DNA of 64,000 bases from Lethocerus indicus. Lineage: Eukaryota > Arthropoda > Insecta > Hemiptera > Belostomatidae. How positions within the stretch are numbered: position 1 is the first letter of the stretch; each line of letters starts with the position of its first letter. The stretch spans positions 558,001 to 622,000 of the forward strand of contig JACDQD010000104.1 of NCBI GenBank assembly GCA_019843655.1, given 5' to 3'. The notes beneath the pieces were generated by a model that was not told the DNA's origin, did not search any database, and saw only the letters and a list, made by a program, of their open reading frames with translations. The position numbers were made by a program, and so were the translations under genes. Positions 43,101 through 55,220 of the stretch are shown piece after piece.

Positions 43101-45629
43101 CGTTAATATACCCCGAACATTAGTGTCGAATACATTTTCGCAGGTTTCTATATTACTCCGAACGTAGAAGTAAAAACGTTCCTCAGAAAGCGATTAAATA
43201 AATATTCTCGGGGCTTATTTGATTTTATGTTAAGTTTTGCATTCTCGCCATCGGTGGTAGTAACTCCCGTCAATAAAACAGTGATGGCACCTTAGGCGTA
43301 CGTTTAATTTCAATGTTCACTTGTCACTTCTCAAGTTGTTCTAACATCTGGAGTGGAACGAAAATATGCCTAACTCATTACCATCAGTGGTCAGACTTCA
43401 TTAGCCTTTCCTACAATATACAGTAAAGTGTAGTAATTGTTTTCTAAAAACTAACGGCGGGATGTTAGTGTGGAGAACACTGCAGTAATGTTCCTAGCGC
43501 TGTTTCGGTGGTAATAAAATTCAAATTGCACTGTTGCACGATGAATAACTGAGAACACTTCTTGCATAAGTTTCACCTTGGCCGTCAGGTCGTACAAATT
43601 GGGCAATAAGTTGTTAAATTATAATTAGGTGTTTACGTTCCGCACTAAGGTGAATAGTGGGCAGATACTGGTGAATAGTATCGGTTCTCAATTAATATGG
43701 GCGGCTACGGCCCTACCGCTGGCGGCGCTAATAGCCCGGGTGCCCCGCAACGCCTCCGATTCAACCGCCTTCAAACTCATGTTTAATTTAAGTCGTAGGC
43801 CGAATTTAAATCTCAATTATCCGCACCCGTGGCCGCCGCCGCGAGATCTACATCCTGTGTACGCGTACAACAACGAGCCCGATCTTTATTGGATTCAACG
43901 CCTATGTAGATTCTCAACGTTAGTGTGCAGTCTGAGGCGGTTTAATTATCGAACCGGCCGGTATTCCTGTGAATGAATTAGCGGCGCGATTACCCGTTGT
44001 AATTTCCTTACTGTACATCGAACAATGCGAAGCGTGGGATATTAGTACTTCTCTTGTTGAAAAGGTAACTCTTTATTCCAAGCGCGTGAGCACATCGAAA
44101 AGTGCGTTATATTCTGCGATATCTTTGAAATGTTTGGAATATCATCACTCACGCAATTTTCACCCACCTCTCGCTTGTTGACGTCGACAGTATTATTGTG
44201 TTCTTTGTACAGAACAAATAAAATAAAGATTGGTATGCAAATTTTGACGAAACAATCTCTTACTGTTATGCTACTATTATGCCTGTATATTTTCATTACG
44301 AAATTGAAATTTAAAATACGTATTGAAACGTGTTTACAACAGAAATAGAAACAGTTTTATACGGGATGTTTTAACAATATTTCAATATGAAAGGAAAAAA
44401 TTAAATAGAATTTTCCATTGTCGCCTCAATTTTTCTATCATAGATATTCAATTTTCTCAAATGCTGTATTTTATTGTTGTTACCGAAATGCCCCGTCTTT
44501 TTATGAGATTGTTCACGACGAGCCAACTAATGTTAATTACCATAATAAATCATCCTCAAAAACTTATAATACCGTGACACATATAAATATCTATATTAGT
44601 ATTAGTTCCTACCTGATCATCAATTTAAAATATTAAATTCAAAAATAATAAATAATAGATTGATTCTTCTTAAACCGATCGCTTCTAATCTCTATAGCAA
44701 TTTCCATAAGCCCCTCTACCACAGTAATTCAAACATCCCATTAATAGTATTCGGGTTTTAATAATACCCGTACAATGCCGGTTCCCTTCTGTGCGGGCTC
44801 CTTCGAACGAAACGGACGCAATTAGAACAATTAATAATGCAATAAATTGATTTCACGAAAAACCAATATATAATGTGGGCGGTTTCGTCCGCTGGACGAC
44901 ATCCGTTGAACACGCAGAAACAAAAAAGTTGCCCTTAATTTAATTACTTCTCATTTAAATTTCATATTTCGAACACGCTTATTTTATAAGCGGTCGTTCG
45001 TTATAATCTCCGAAGGGAGCGGGACAAATAACGTCGATGTATAACACGAGAGTTTCACATATACCCTTTTGGTATTATGAATATTGATATTTCAACATCA
45101 TTAATTAACATTTTTTATATGAAACGGACGTTACAGCGGTTGGGGATAGAATTCGTAAGTCATTTTCTCTCCGGGTTTTCACATAATTTAAATGTAGTCG
45201 GGCAAATTAATATTTCGCATATTCATTCAATATAAAATTGAGTAAATCTATATTGCCGTCTTCGATACAATTGTGCTGTATCGTCTCCTAAGAATTGCGT
45301 TAATTATATGAGATAGTAATTCTCAGAATTATAAGCATTTATATACGGTCTTTTTTTCTAATAGAAAATTCCTAGTGCGTTGCTACTTTCTTGGTTACAG
45401 TACCCCGATGCATCAACTGTTAGTGCCTGAGTACTTGCGAGGGGTATTGTTAGTGCTGTATTTTGGTAATTGTTGTTGTATTGTGGTAAAAAGTTGATAA
45501 GTACACTTACTCCGGTAACTTTTCTGGCGTTAGGTGAGTGGAAAATCTGAAGAATCTAATCGGTTGTTTAAAATACAATTACAAACTCCAAATTTTTGCA
45601 CATCCAAAGTGCCAAGAATGACTAAAACC
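43101..45629. other. Intergenic DNA
   Basis: AT-rich, with a GC-richer patch at about 43680-43960 that gives a 115-codon frame (43629-43976). That frame lacks any recognised domain and I do not call it a gene. The rest, to the hammerhead-like motif, is AT-rich and featureless. Confidence 0.45.
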
Positions 45630-45666
45630 GCTACTGAAGATGGCGGCCAGCCGAAACCGGTCTAGC
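45630..45666 (+). ncRNA. Hammerhead-ribozyme-like motif
   Basis: The parts of a minimal hammerhead occur in the right order. Stem I 5' strand is GCTA (45630-45633), then the core CTGAAGA (45634-45640). A short stem II GGC/GCC (45642-45644 with 45650-45652) follows one unpaired T. Then come the core GAAA (45653-45656), a palindromic stem III ACCGGT, the preferred cleavage triplet GTC (45660-45662), and the stem I 3' strand TAGC (45663-45666). Hammerheads with very short palindromic stem III are known from Penelope-like and other retroelements, where they are thought to act as dimers. The T next to stem II and the 3-bp stem make activity uncertain. No retroelement protein is visible nearby, so this would be a fragment. 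A chance match cannot be excluded. Confidence 0.4.
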
Positions 45667-47186
45667 AAAAGACCAAACCAGCGAGAGGAGACAGAAACAT
45701 CTCAAACCTACAGTAGGACAAATATTTTAGGGTTATGAGGATTCAGAATTCTGTTATTCAGTAACGTGTCCTTTCTTTCTGTATTGTATAAGAGTAGGAA
45801 ATTGCGGTGGTTTCTTTCATGTCCATCTCACCGCCCCCCAGACATCAGTCTACCGGTATGCACCCGGCCGGTGGCCCTTATGTCTTTGCTCCTCATTAGC
45901 GGCAGAAGCCGCCACAGCACAGGTGTTGTCAAAGCCCGGTAATTAGTAAAGGACAATTAGTCGGAGGGACAACCGGGCCCGCATCTCTTTTCAAAAGTGA
46001 TGAACTAGACAGTCGAGAGCCCAAGAGTGAGCGGGAGCCACCCCCAGCGGACGACGGACGAGGCGACACATAGTAAGTCGCATAGTTGGACTTTTTTCTT
46101 ATTACTCACGTTTTAACCTTAAGCTTCACTCCCATTCCATGGCTGCTTCAAAAAATGTGTAACTAATAAAAACGAATTTGCTCTAAGATGATCTAGTTTG
46201 ATGTGATAATAATCGTAATATGATGTCTATTATTAAAAGTATTGAAATATATAAGGAAATGAAAACCCCTTTTCTGTTATTCTCTCGCTTTTCACATTTA
46301 TTTAATAACCCATTTGGTTCTTTTATCCTTGTAAGTTCGAGATCGTGCGTCCAATTTAAATTATTTTAATCGCGTAAGGTAATCAGACCTTTATATATTT
46401 ACCGTTTTGGAACAGTCACCTTACCGGAAGTGGAATGACGTTGAACACCTCCAATATTCCAACTGCGTTTTTCGTTTCGCTCAACTGGGAACAATGAACA
46501 AGGTTTGTTGTGCGATCAATGTCTGCCGTTAATTATAGATCTATTCAATATTTACATCTGTTTAATTGCTGCATTCACAGCGATTCAGATGTACGTCAAA
46601 TGGGCGCATTGAATAGTTTACTTTTTCACAAAAAACAGGCCATTTCTGTGTCCATTATGTGTAATTACACAAATCTTTGTTAGTTTAACTATCGTGATCC
46701 TCTATCTCCCTCCCTTCGACTGTACGATTTGTATAATTGGTGTAATTGCTGAGTAAGAGCGATAGAGACTATTATGTAAAAATTACAAACTAATATTGAT
46801 AGAATGTTTAACATTTGCATACTGATTTTCGTTTTCTATTAAAAGCAAGTTTGGACATACTATTAAACAGAAATTTCATAATAACAGGCGGGTTAATTTT
46901 AATCTTCCGGTTAATTAAAACTTCCCTCCAAAGTGCTGGATAACTCCTTTTATATGACTCCTTTTAATGGATTATTTTTAAGAAGGGAATGAATGATGTA
47001 CTTACTAGATGGACTCTCGTCTCCCTTCGGGCCCTGAGACAGGAACTTTGAATTATTTAATCCAACGTTTATTTTCTCTTATTATAAATAGCGCAATTAT
47101 AATCCCCGCCTTCAGAGGAAATTGGTCTTTCAGTATAATTGTTCCGTTTCTATTTTTTCCTATTTCTTTTTCTGTTCCGCCCACAG

Positions 47187-47222
47187 GAGGCGCGCGCGCC
47201 TCAGCGTGCGTGCGCGTGATGC
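47187..47222. repeat. GC palindrome and alternating purine-pyrimidine tract
   Basis: GAGGCGCGCGCGCCTC at 47187-47202 is a perfect 16-bp palindrome. It continues into an imperfect CG/TG/CA alternating stretch to 47222. Such tracts favour left-handed Z-DNA. The CpG density is striking in an AT-rich neighbourhood. Confidence 0.7.
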
Positions 47223-48459
47223 ACGTAGGTAATTGCAAGCACATCCTTTTTTCCCCATAGTAAGCTAATTATTCTTATCATTTGTCATCCCAGTTCCTTT
47301 CCTCACGGTGCATTATCTAAATTCGACCACAAATTTAATACAACTTACCGTTCGTTCGTTCATTTTCGTCTATATCAACTAAACCTAATTAACATTAGCT
47401 AATTAGTCTATTTATAGTAAATAATTTCTAAAACTTTATTTTCCTTAAATGATTAATTTGTATTTATCAGAAAATGATATCTTGGTTATGGATATTTAAA
47501 CAAGAGATTGAGAGGAGGAATATGAAACACGTCAAAAAGCAGATCGCGTATATTAATATTTTATTCATAAATTGGCCATTTAATGAAATACATTCAATTA
47601 ATTTAAGATTGAAATTTAAGCAATAGTTTTATATAACAGTCACAACTGGACATATGTTTTTGTAAGAACGCTTGAATTCACGGTGGATAAATTGAATGAA
47701 ATTACCATGAAAAATTGCAGAATTTAAACTGAATATATATTACTCATTTATGGAACGTAATCGCTTGTTGTATGAATTCAGAATATTCTTTGAATATCGG
47801 ACCGCGTAAATTACTTGAAACCGGAACAAACTGTTTCCTCTCCCATTGTCATAATCACAGAGCCCCCGGAGCATGAGAAAGAAACTGAACATGAGAATAT
47901 TTAGATTGCCGATTCCCACTCCTGTCCCGTGAAATATTACTGGAAAATGCAGGCACGAAATGTCACAGTTTCTTTACAAATATGGAAAGAGTTTTGATGT
48001 TGGAATAAAAAATATGTGCTCTTGAACACAAATTCACGGTTCTCAATTGGCGGGACAAAGTTCTGGAAATTTTTTAAAAAAATTAGTCAAATTTAACTCT
48101 GGTCTCTTCAAACTGCAAAATGTTAATATATAACCAATTTGAAGGCAACAACTACAGTCGGTGTAATAAATAACTCTCAAATTGAAAGAAACGTTTCAAA
48201 ATAATTTCCATGAAAATGTAGAATGAAACTTCATTTATGTTAATAGAACCGGATCCGTTGCTATTACCCAATAAGCGATAAACGGGGGGAAAATAAATAC
48301 ATACGATTCCACGACCAATTCCGTACAACTTGTACAATTGTAGGAGCGATTCGCATAATTACAGGTGAGAAAGCCGCAGGGCGGGAGGCATTAGCAAACC
48401 CGCAGAGCAAGACGACACTTGTAATTCGTACCGGCTTGGTACTGAATAACTCTAATTAG

Positions 48460-48473
48460 CTTTTAGCTAAAAG
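48460..48473. repeat. 14-bp palindrome
   Basis: CTTTTAGCTAAAAG is a perfect palindrome at the edge of a G-rich tract. A chance occurrence is possible. Confidence 0.6.
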
Positions 48474-48790
48474 GGGAGGGTAAGGTGTAATTCCTCTTTG
48501 AAGGTATACGAATATAATTCGCCACATTTGTTTCAGGGCATTGTTCCGGCCCTATTGTGTTTAATGGAGCAGCACGGATTTAATATCTTATTTCAGTTGA
48601 ATGTGTAGTTTGTCAATTGTACAAAAATAATACCAATCCAATAGATAAATAATATAATAAATCTTTTCAGTGATTTCGACTACTTCAGGCGGGAAATTCA
48701 AATTTTAAAAATTCAGTTCACGACACTATCCACCGGTGTTAGTGTATAAATAAACCTTATCGATTTTATTTATACCTTATTTTTCAATTT

Positions 48791-51410
48791 TTTTTCTCTA
48801 CCCGCTCAGTTAGGAGATAGAAGTCCTATCGGGAAGGCATGCGGGCCCTGTGTCGGGCGGACGAAGAGGGAATTGGGGAGAGGGCACAATTATAATAATT
48901 GAGCTTAATTTCCGAATAAAATTCAGAACGGGGTGCTGTGGCCAAAAGCGGCCGTCTTCGTCGGGACGGCGGTTGGGCCGACGGGACGCTGGCCGACGAA
49001 ATTGGAACGCAACGAATATACCGCCCGTACAAAATTCTTACAATGGCCTTAAAGGAAATAAAAATTCTCGTGCCCGAAAAGCCGACCGAAGGCCATAGCT
49101 ATCCTCGTGTAAAATTACAGACAGGGATATTCAAACACTGGCCTGCATCGCTTTAAAAATGAAAATATTAGACTATCATCTAGAATATAGATAAATAATA
49201 TAGATTGATCGGAATTCGAAGTTGTAAGCATTCATTTCACTATTCACCACAAAAATTTCCCCTCCAATTGAAAGTAAATTTTCTACTGGTGTCAGTATTG
49301 ACTAATTCAATGCTAAGCATGTTAAGCTCTTATCGTTATCTACAGATTCAATAAGTCTTTTTCTCAACACATGATTTGAATTGTTGGCGAGGAATTTAAT
49401 CCATCATAAATTCTATAAGAATGACAAGCATAGCTTTTTATATTATTATTATTATACATCTTACCAATTCGGCTCGCAGACAGAAACGGGGGGCGGTATG
49501 CGGTACCGTTAGATCTAATTGAAGCGATACATTGTACAATCAATCACGTGAAATTATGGAATTTGAATCATTGTAGTATTAATGGACGTGGCGGGGGCTG
49601 GTATCATTGGTATTCAGAGCGGGGCCACCCGCGAGTTCTCGGCTGGAAAGAAATTTGCATTCATTAATAGGAACCGAGTTCTTACCTGTAATGTTTCAGT
49701 TTTCATTTCGAAATAATTACTACTTACTTCAGATTGCGGAGTGGGGCCTTCTGACAGAATAGATCAGTCAACGTGTGGGTTGTTTTCTCCCGCTGGTCCC
49801 TTGTTCCTCTCGGGGTATTCATAAAAAGTATAGTCAATACACACTTTTTGGCGGAGAAACTTTTGTAGCTCTCTTCGCTGTATTTATGTTTTAAATATAT
49901 TGATCAACTAAAATGTGCACATTTTCCTACATTTGTATTATCGGCAATCTCGTGGAACTAATAATAAGTAACAGCCCGCCCGCAAACCGACAACCGAGTC
50001 ACAATAGAATAAACCGATAAAATGGGACTATAAGAATTTTTTGCTGAATATGCATTACCTCCATGCGTTTTCATTAATTTATCGCGGTTACCAGACATCT
50101 CTGACGTAATGTACGCATCTGGCGGATCCCCGGCTCAATTGACTTGCAAAGGAGCCCTATGGGGCTTCTTGGGCACCCTGCGGAGTTATGATACTAATTC
50201 AGATTAAAGAGCAAATAAATTGAAAATTTTGGCGATAAGAAGATATACTTCCCCTCTAACAGTTGAATATTGCATGTGAAATTCCCAATCTATTACTTCC
50301 ACTGTTCAACCCTTATTTGGCTGATATAGGGGAAGTTGATGAGAGGGACTTAGCATTTCGGCTAAGTCGGTTAAGAGGTAGATGATTCTTCGTCTCTAGC
50401 TAGTTTAATCTGCAAGTACACTGTTTTTGGCTTTTCACCATCATAATTAGCAGTTGCATTAGTACTTAGGTATTATCGATACAATTATATAATCAAGTGT
50501 ATACGCTACTAATAAAGGATATGAACCGACTCCTTCATTGCCTGTGGATTCACATCGGACAGTACAGAAGAATTCAGAAACATCGGATGAATCAGCACTT
50601 TATGGACGTATTCCCAAACTAAATATCGTTGTGCTAGAAGAAGCACCTACGTGTTAACCTTGTAAAAAGGCAATAAGGTAACGGGTTACCGAAATAAAAT
50701 ACGGTAGGAAAACGGTTCACGGTTCTCGGCAATTTGGCATACGAGCGGTGCCAATTAAACGCCCTATTCAAATTGATAGTCTCCGATGATTAATGGGTTT
50801 GGCTCCTCGGAAACCGACCATCGGCTCGCATCATAACAGAATAACTTACTCCATGAGGGGTAATCTTCATTAATAACAACCTCCTTTTCAGATAAATTTA
50901 CGACTTTTTTCACGGCAAATAAATATTTTTTAAACGATACCCTTTGCCAGTAACTTGTTTAAAATTGCGAAATGAAACGGATATGTACAAATTTCGATTA
51001 TTATTTAATACCAACATTTGCATTATTGTACGATATAAAATTATTTTTGAGTATTTTTTGTATTCCTTATTTAAGTGACTATACAATATTAACATTTCAT
51101 TCAGGCTCTGAGAATATTCATGAAATTGATTATTATATTCAGGATAATTATTGCTTTTACCTTTTCAGGATGAATATGACATAAGCTAGAAGAATAATAA
51201 TATTTAATAGCATACTCTGTACAGAACAAACAAAACTAGAGTATGATAACATTCCCTGAGTATACTACAAACCATACACACTCAGATCTGCAGTTTAGCA
51301 TTGTCTCCAGGTGAACCAATGGCCTTTTCTATTTCATAAACCGGAACACTGTGTATTTACATATAGCAGGATAGACAAGTACAAACAACTGTTAGTAATA
51401 GCTTTAACGC
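48791..51410. other. Intergenic DNA starting with a GC-rich block
   Basis: The block at about 48830-49110 is GC- and CpG-rich and open on both strands for 68-82 codons, with no recognised domain. AT-rich DNA follows. A short TAT repeat (about 49439-49455) is the only repeat seen. The open frames at 50910-51184 are short and AT-rich. Confidence 0.4.
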
Positions 51411-51832
51411 TTTCGCTACGGCGGTCCCCGCAGCGGAGTGGCTTGCGTGGAACGGAGCACCGTGCCGAAAGTGCCAACATTAAGCGCGCACAGTCTTTAA
51501 CATTCGGAGCCAAGACTTTTGTCTCAAAAACGACTTTGAAACATTATAATTTTACTTTGTAATTTAAAATGATTATACCACAATTTTCAATATTTATATA
51601 AATCTACTGCAGTTTTATCACGTATAGGTTTTGTTCCTATCTTCTGACGCATACAAATTACGACTAAATACTATTATACATTTGAGTGCCAGAGGCCAAT
51701 GACAAAACACTGTCGAAATAATAAATATTGCAATAGCACTTGCAATTCTTTGCGAACTGAAAAAATCGAGTTGATAGCATCTGCCTTGATTTTTGGCTCC
51801 ATTTCTGTAAGAGACGCGGCGTTCGTGTATAA
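51411..51832. other. Intergenic DNA left of the palindromic repeat
   Basis: A small GC-rich patch (about 51411-51480) is followed by AT-rich DNA. A partial extra match to the repeat's start, GCGGCGTT, occurs at 51816-51823. No gene is supported; the frames here are 70-108 codons and unrecognised. Confidence 0.4.
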
Positions 51833-51920
51833 GCGGCGTTTTCTGGCGGGTGACTATAGTCACCCGTCGTCTCCATGCGGCGTTCTGTGGCGGGTGATTA
51901 CAGTCACCCGTAATAGCGAA
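51833..51920 (+). repeat. Tandem pair of 44-bp units, each with a 20-bp palindrome
   Basis: Two units start at 51833 and 51877 and have the same 44-bp period throughout. Each begins GCGGCGTT and holds a CGGGTGA...TCACCCG inverted repeat. The first, CGGGTGACTATAGTCACCCG (51847-51866), is a perfect 20-bp palindrome. The second (51891-51910) keeps the 7-bp arms but has changed inner bases. The array is followed by GCGAAAGGGTTAAT. This looks like a fragment of a satellite-like or non-autonomous repeat family, which I cannot name from sequence alone. Confidence 0.8.
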
Positions 51921-53690
51921 AGGGTTAATAGGATTCTAAACTGCTGTCGTGTGTGTACACAATTTATAGGTTTATTAATGCACTGCGTTCATGCGTTCTT
52001 CAGGTACTTAAAGCGAGTTATCTGAATGCACATTGGAGGTGTATATTGGTGGGAAGGAATGGAGAGGATGATGTGATGTGTGAGTAGGAGCACGTGTCCC
52101 TGAAGAGTGGGTAAAATCACCTGCCCCTGGGCGACTGGGGGGCCGACTAAGCTTGACAGGAGGAGCACAGTTGGACAGCTGTCCCGGCGGGGCCTCACCT
52201 TTACCTACAAAACCGACTTTCGGCAGGAAAACCGTTCACCAACCACGCACGACACAATCGGCCGATGCGGGTCTCACTCCTCGGATAATTTCCTCGCAGC
52301 CGAAACTTTGTTTCTAATAATTCAACCGAAATTGGTGACCGAAGGTGTCGTCCGTCGGGTGCGGGCGTTGCCGGCACTTAGGTCGGAAAAGATATTGTCC
52401 ATAATTGCGTTTAATTGTCGCCAAAAGCGGTCTTCAATTCCGGCCGCCCGCTTGTATTCTGTTCGGTCTAATCGTGATATATAGGGGAGGAAGATGACAC
52501 TTGATGATAGGGCTCACTTCACGACTAAAATGTAAAATCGTTCATTTGAAAGTCAACAAGAAGACCGCGTGAACAGTCCGCAGACCTCTGTTATGTTGCT
52601 CGAATATCTTCCTATTTCGATGTTACCCTCTCTTCAAACTGAATAAAGTTTCAACTGTGTGAACTTTTAACATGCCAGACACCATTATTTTTCAGATACC
52701 TGTACATGTTTCCTCGGATGGGCGATTAATGCGTACAGATTCAAACGTTTCAGGGCTATTTCTCCCCCTCTCGCCCTTCCACCATAACCACATCAATCAA
52801 AACACTCGCCAATTTGGGAAACACCAATTAAATCGGTGTTTTATGTAAAATGCTCGGACCAGATGATGGTCGGGCGAATTCATTGAATATTAATATACGT
52901 TCGAGGGTCACCGTACGTGGAATTATTTTTCCTTTATTGTAAGTCCAATCGCGTCCGTTAATGGACCTACATTTCCGGTTGGCAACCTTGAATGGGGAAG
53001 GAGATGTTGAAAATAATTCATAATAATGGCACTGTACACTCTCGCCCTGTTGGAGAAACTCGTCGAAAAGGGTACGAGCATTGTATATAATGTGAAAGTC
53101 TGACAGTATGGTTTCTCTTAAAATGTGGTACCGCCAAATGTCTTATATTGGCGCAGACAGAAGATGCGGACAGTTGTGCGCCCCTCCTCTTACTCTAATC
53201 CTAACCCGCTGTCGGCAAGTTTACCCCAGCGTTCTGCCAACGGACGGACAGTGGCTTCAACCCCATACATCCTGCCTTGGGCCTAATTGCATTCTGCGGT
53301 GGCTATCTGGTTGCGGGCGGGGAGGGTGTCAAGCGTCCGACACATGGCATTGGAGCTGATCCCAGGAACACAGTCCTCTGGTCAATTGGTCAACAGCTCC
53401 GAACGGTTAACTTTGGCAGAGTAGTGAATACACGGTAATGCAAATAGAGCAGTCGTACTGTCTCACTGTCTATTTTATCGTCTATTCTTACTTCCTGCGT
53501 TTATGTGTTTTACCAGTGCACGATTTTACCTGTTCTGTTCGAATATGCCTGTTAGAGTAGACCTTTGGCCGGCCACCAATACCGTTCGTCGACCTGCAAA
53601 ATCATTGCCAGCCCTCTGATCTGCAAATTATAAGATTTGTCTTATTTTCTTTTGGTGTTTTATTTTTCGAGCCGATCGGACAAAAGGTTT
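51921..53690. other. Intergenic DNA with GC-rich patches
   Basis: GC-rich patches lie at about 52111-52480 and 53180-53400. The first gives a 125-codon plus frame (52107-52484), the second an 83-codon frame with several Cys (53108-53359). No zinc-finger spacing or other domain is evident. A GGCCGGCC lies at 53567-53574. No gene is supported. Confidence 0.4.
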
Positions 53691-53732
53691 TTATGGGCCC
53701 GAAGTTTCGACTGAGGGAAAAATAAAAACTCC

Positions 53733-53764
53733 GCCCGGGCCTAGGCTAGGGACCCGGGTCCCTA
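53733..53764. repeat. Three adjacent palindromes
   Basis: GCCCGGGC (53733-53740), GCCTAGGC (53739-53746) and TAGGGACCCGGGTCCCTA (53747-53764) are each perfect palindromes. They lie end to end, the first two sharing 2 bp. The last is 18 bp long. The arrangement could form a strong hairpin or present binding sites for dimeric proteins. It lies just left of a GC-rich block. Confidence 0.75.
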
Positions 53765-55220
53765 ATAAAGTAAAGTTAAGAGGAACAAGCGTCATTCCAT
53801 GCAAATGTCAGGCTGTTAAATAGCGAGGCTGAGAGGATTTATGGGGGTGGGGCGGTGCCAGTGTAAATGAGACGTGAAGGTGAAGTCCGAGCCTCTGCCG
53901 ATGGGGCCGTCCAGATAACAGCTCTGCCTCCGGCGCTCACCCACATCCTCGCCCAGGCTAAATACTCCCGGCCAGACTTAATTCCTTCTCGTCTCCACCG
54001 AGCGGCTTAAAAAACCTGCACGTTTGCATAAATTAAACACCGTACAGCATTGAACAGTCGCAGTCGGCGATGATTTACAACCTGAATTACAGCAACTGCA
54101 ACTTCTGAAATATTAGCGGATATTTTATATTATTTATATTCCCTACGCCAACTTTCCGACATAAGCTTATATAAGCGCGATTGTAATAATTTTTAGTTGG
54201 CAGAAAATTTGGGGAATTTTTTATTTTAAAGCCGGCGATTGACGCTCTTCCAACACGTCTTCTCTTGATCCCGACATCGTCATTAGCATACGGCTATAGA
54301 ATATTCAGTAGTTTTCGAGGTCTTCTATATATTCTATATATTGCATATATAATATAAATACTGTTTACTTTATAGAAATAATGACAAATGTAAATTAGTA
54401 ACACTGAACATCCGGGGTAACCATTACGATAGTTCGTTTTCGATAGAAAAACAAAAAGGCTTGTAGCACTTCAAATTTCCCCCGACTATTGTTCTAGGTT
54501 GTTATTGTGAGTATGATTGGGGCCGAACACAATCCTCTGACAGGAGATGAGCTTTCGTCTCGGTATGTAAATCGTCGGGGTAAAAAAAAGAATACTCCAA
54601 ACGGGTTAAAAAGATTCGGTACTATGGAATGCCAAGGAATGCCATGTAATCCGAGGACCCGTCTTTTATGCCTCCAGATCCCCTTCTACCTCCCTAGACA
54701 ATTGCTTGACCGTCCGAGTAAATTTATCACTCTAAGCGCCGGTTCACTCGATGATGCATTCACCGGCCTCCGGGTTGTGGACGGGAGAGAGAATATTTTA
54801 TTTTCATGGAATTTTTCAATACTTCATAAATGAATTAACCAATTACGTTTAGCTCTCCGAACGAATTGTCTCGGGGGCAATAATTTTCAAATATAATTCT
54901 TGTAATTTTCGCTCGTAAATTTCATAACTGAAGTATGTTACCTTATAATCCACACCGGAACTCGAGAATTTACCGAAAATATTGTTGAAAACATAAATGA
55001 CATTGGCAGTTACCCTTGTGCGGAGAAGGCTAAGATTTATAACATTTTCAGACTTCATTCAGTGCAAGTAATTAGACCAGAAACCTGTGATATAGGTTGC
55101 TTTCGGCGAATAATGAAAACCGTTTCAATACATTCATCGCTAAACGGTTTTTAATTAATTTTTTCGTAGTACGCCTTTATCGGCATGGAAACTATTCTCC
55201 ACTCGGAAATATGAATTTGG
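53765..55220. other. Intergenic DNA with GC-rich start
   Basis: GC-rich to about 54010. It ends near a CAGTCGCAGTCGG sequence (about 54057-54069) that resembles arthropod 5' leader sequence, with TTAAAAAA about 50 bp upstream. This is too weak to call a promoter. The rest is AT-rich. The 108-codon frame at 54507-54833 is unrecognised. Confidence 0.35.

Larger units (their letters stand above)
45667..48790. other. Intergenic DNA with one GC-rich block
   Basis: A GC-rich block at about 45811-46080 ends in a splice-donor-like GTAAGT (46073-46078). Upstream of it about 57 codons are open, but the protein is unrecognised. The rest is AT-rich, except for an alternating purine-pyrimidine tract at 47187-47222. 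No gene is supported. Confidence 0.4.

Noticed and set aside
44880..44920. Second hammerhead-like match on the minus strand (GTCC-loop-GGAC then GAAAC)
   Set aside because: The first core box differs at two of seven positions and no cleavage triplet closes stem III.
51989..52198. Possible LINE-like coding remnant right of the palindromic repeat
   Set aside because: No reverse-transcriptase or endonuclease motif could be read in any frame.
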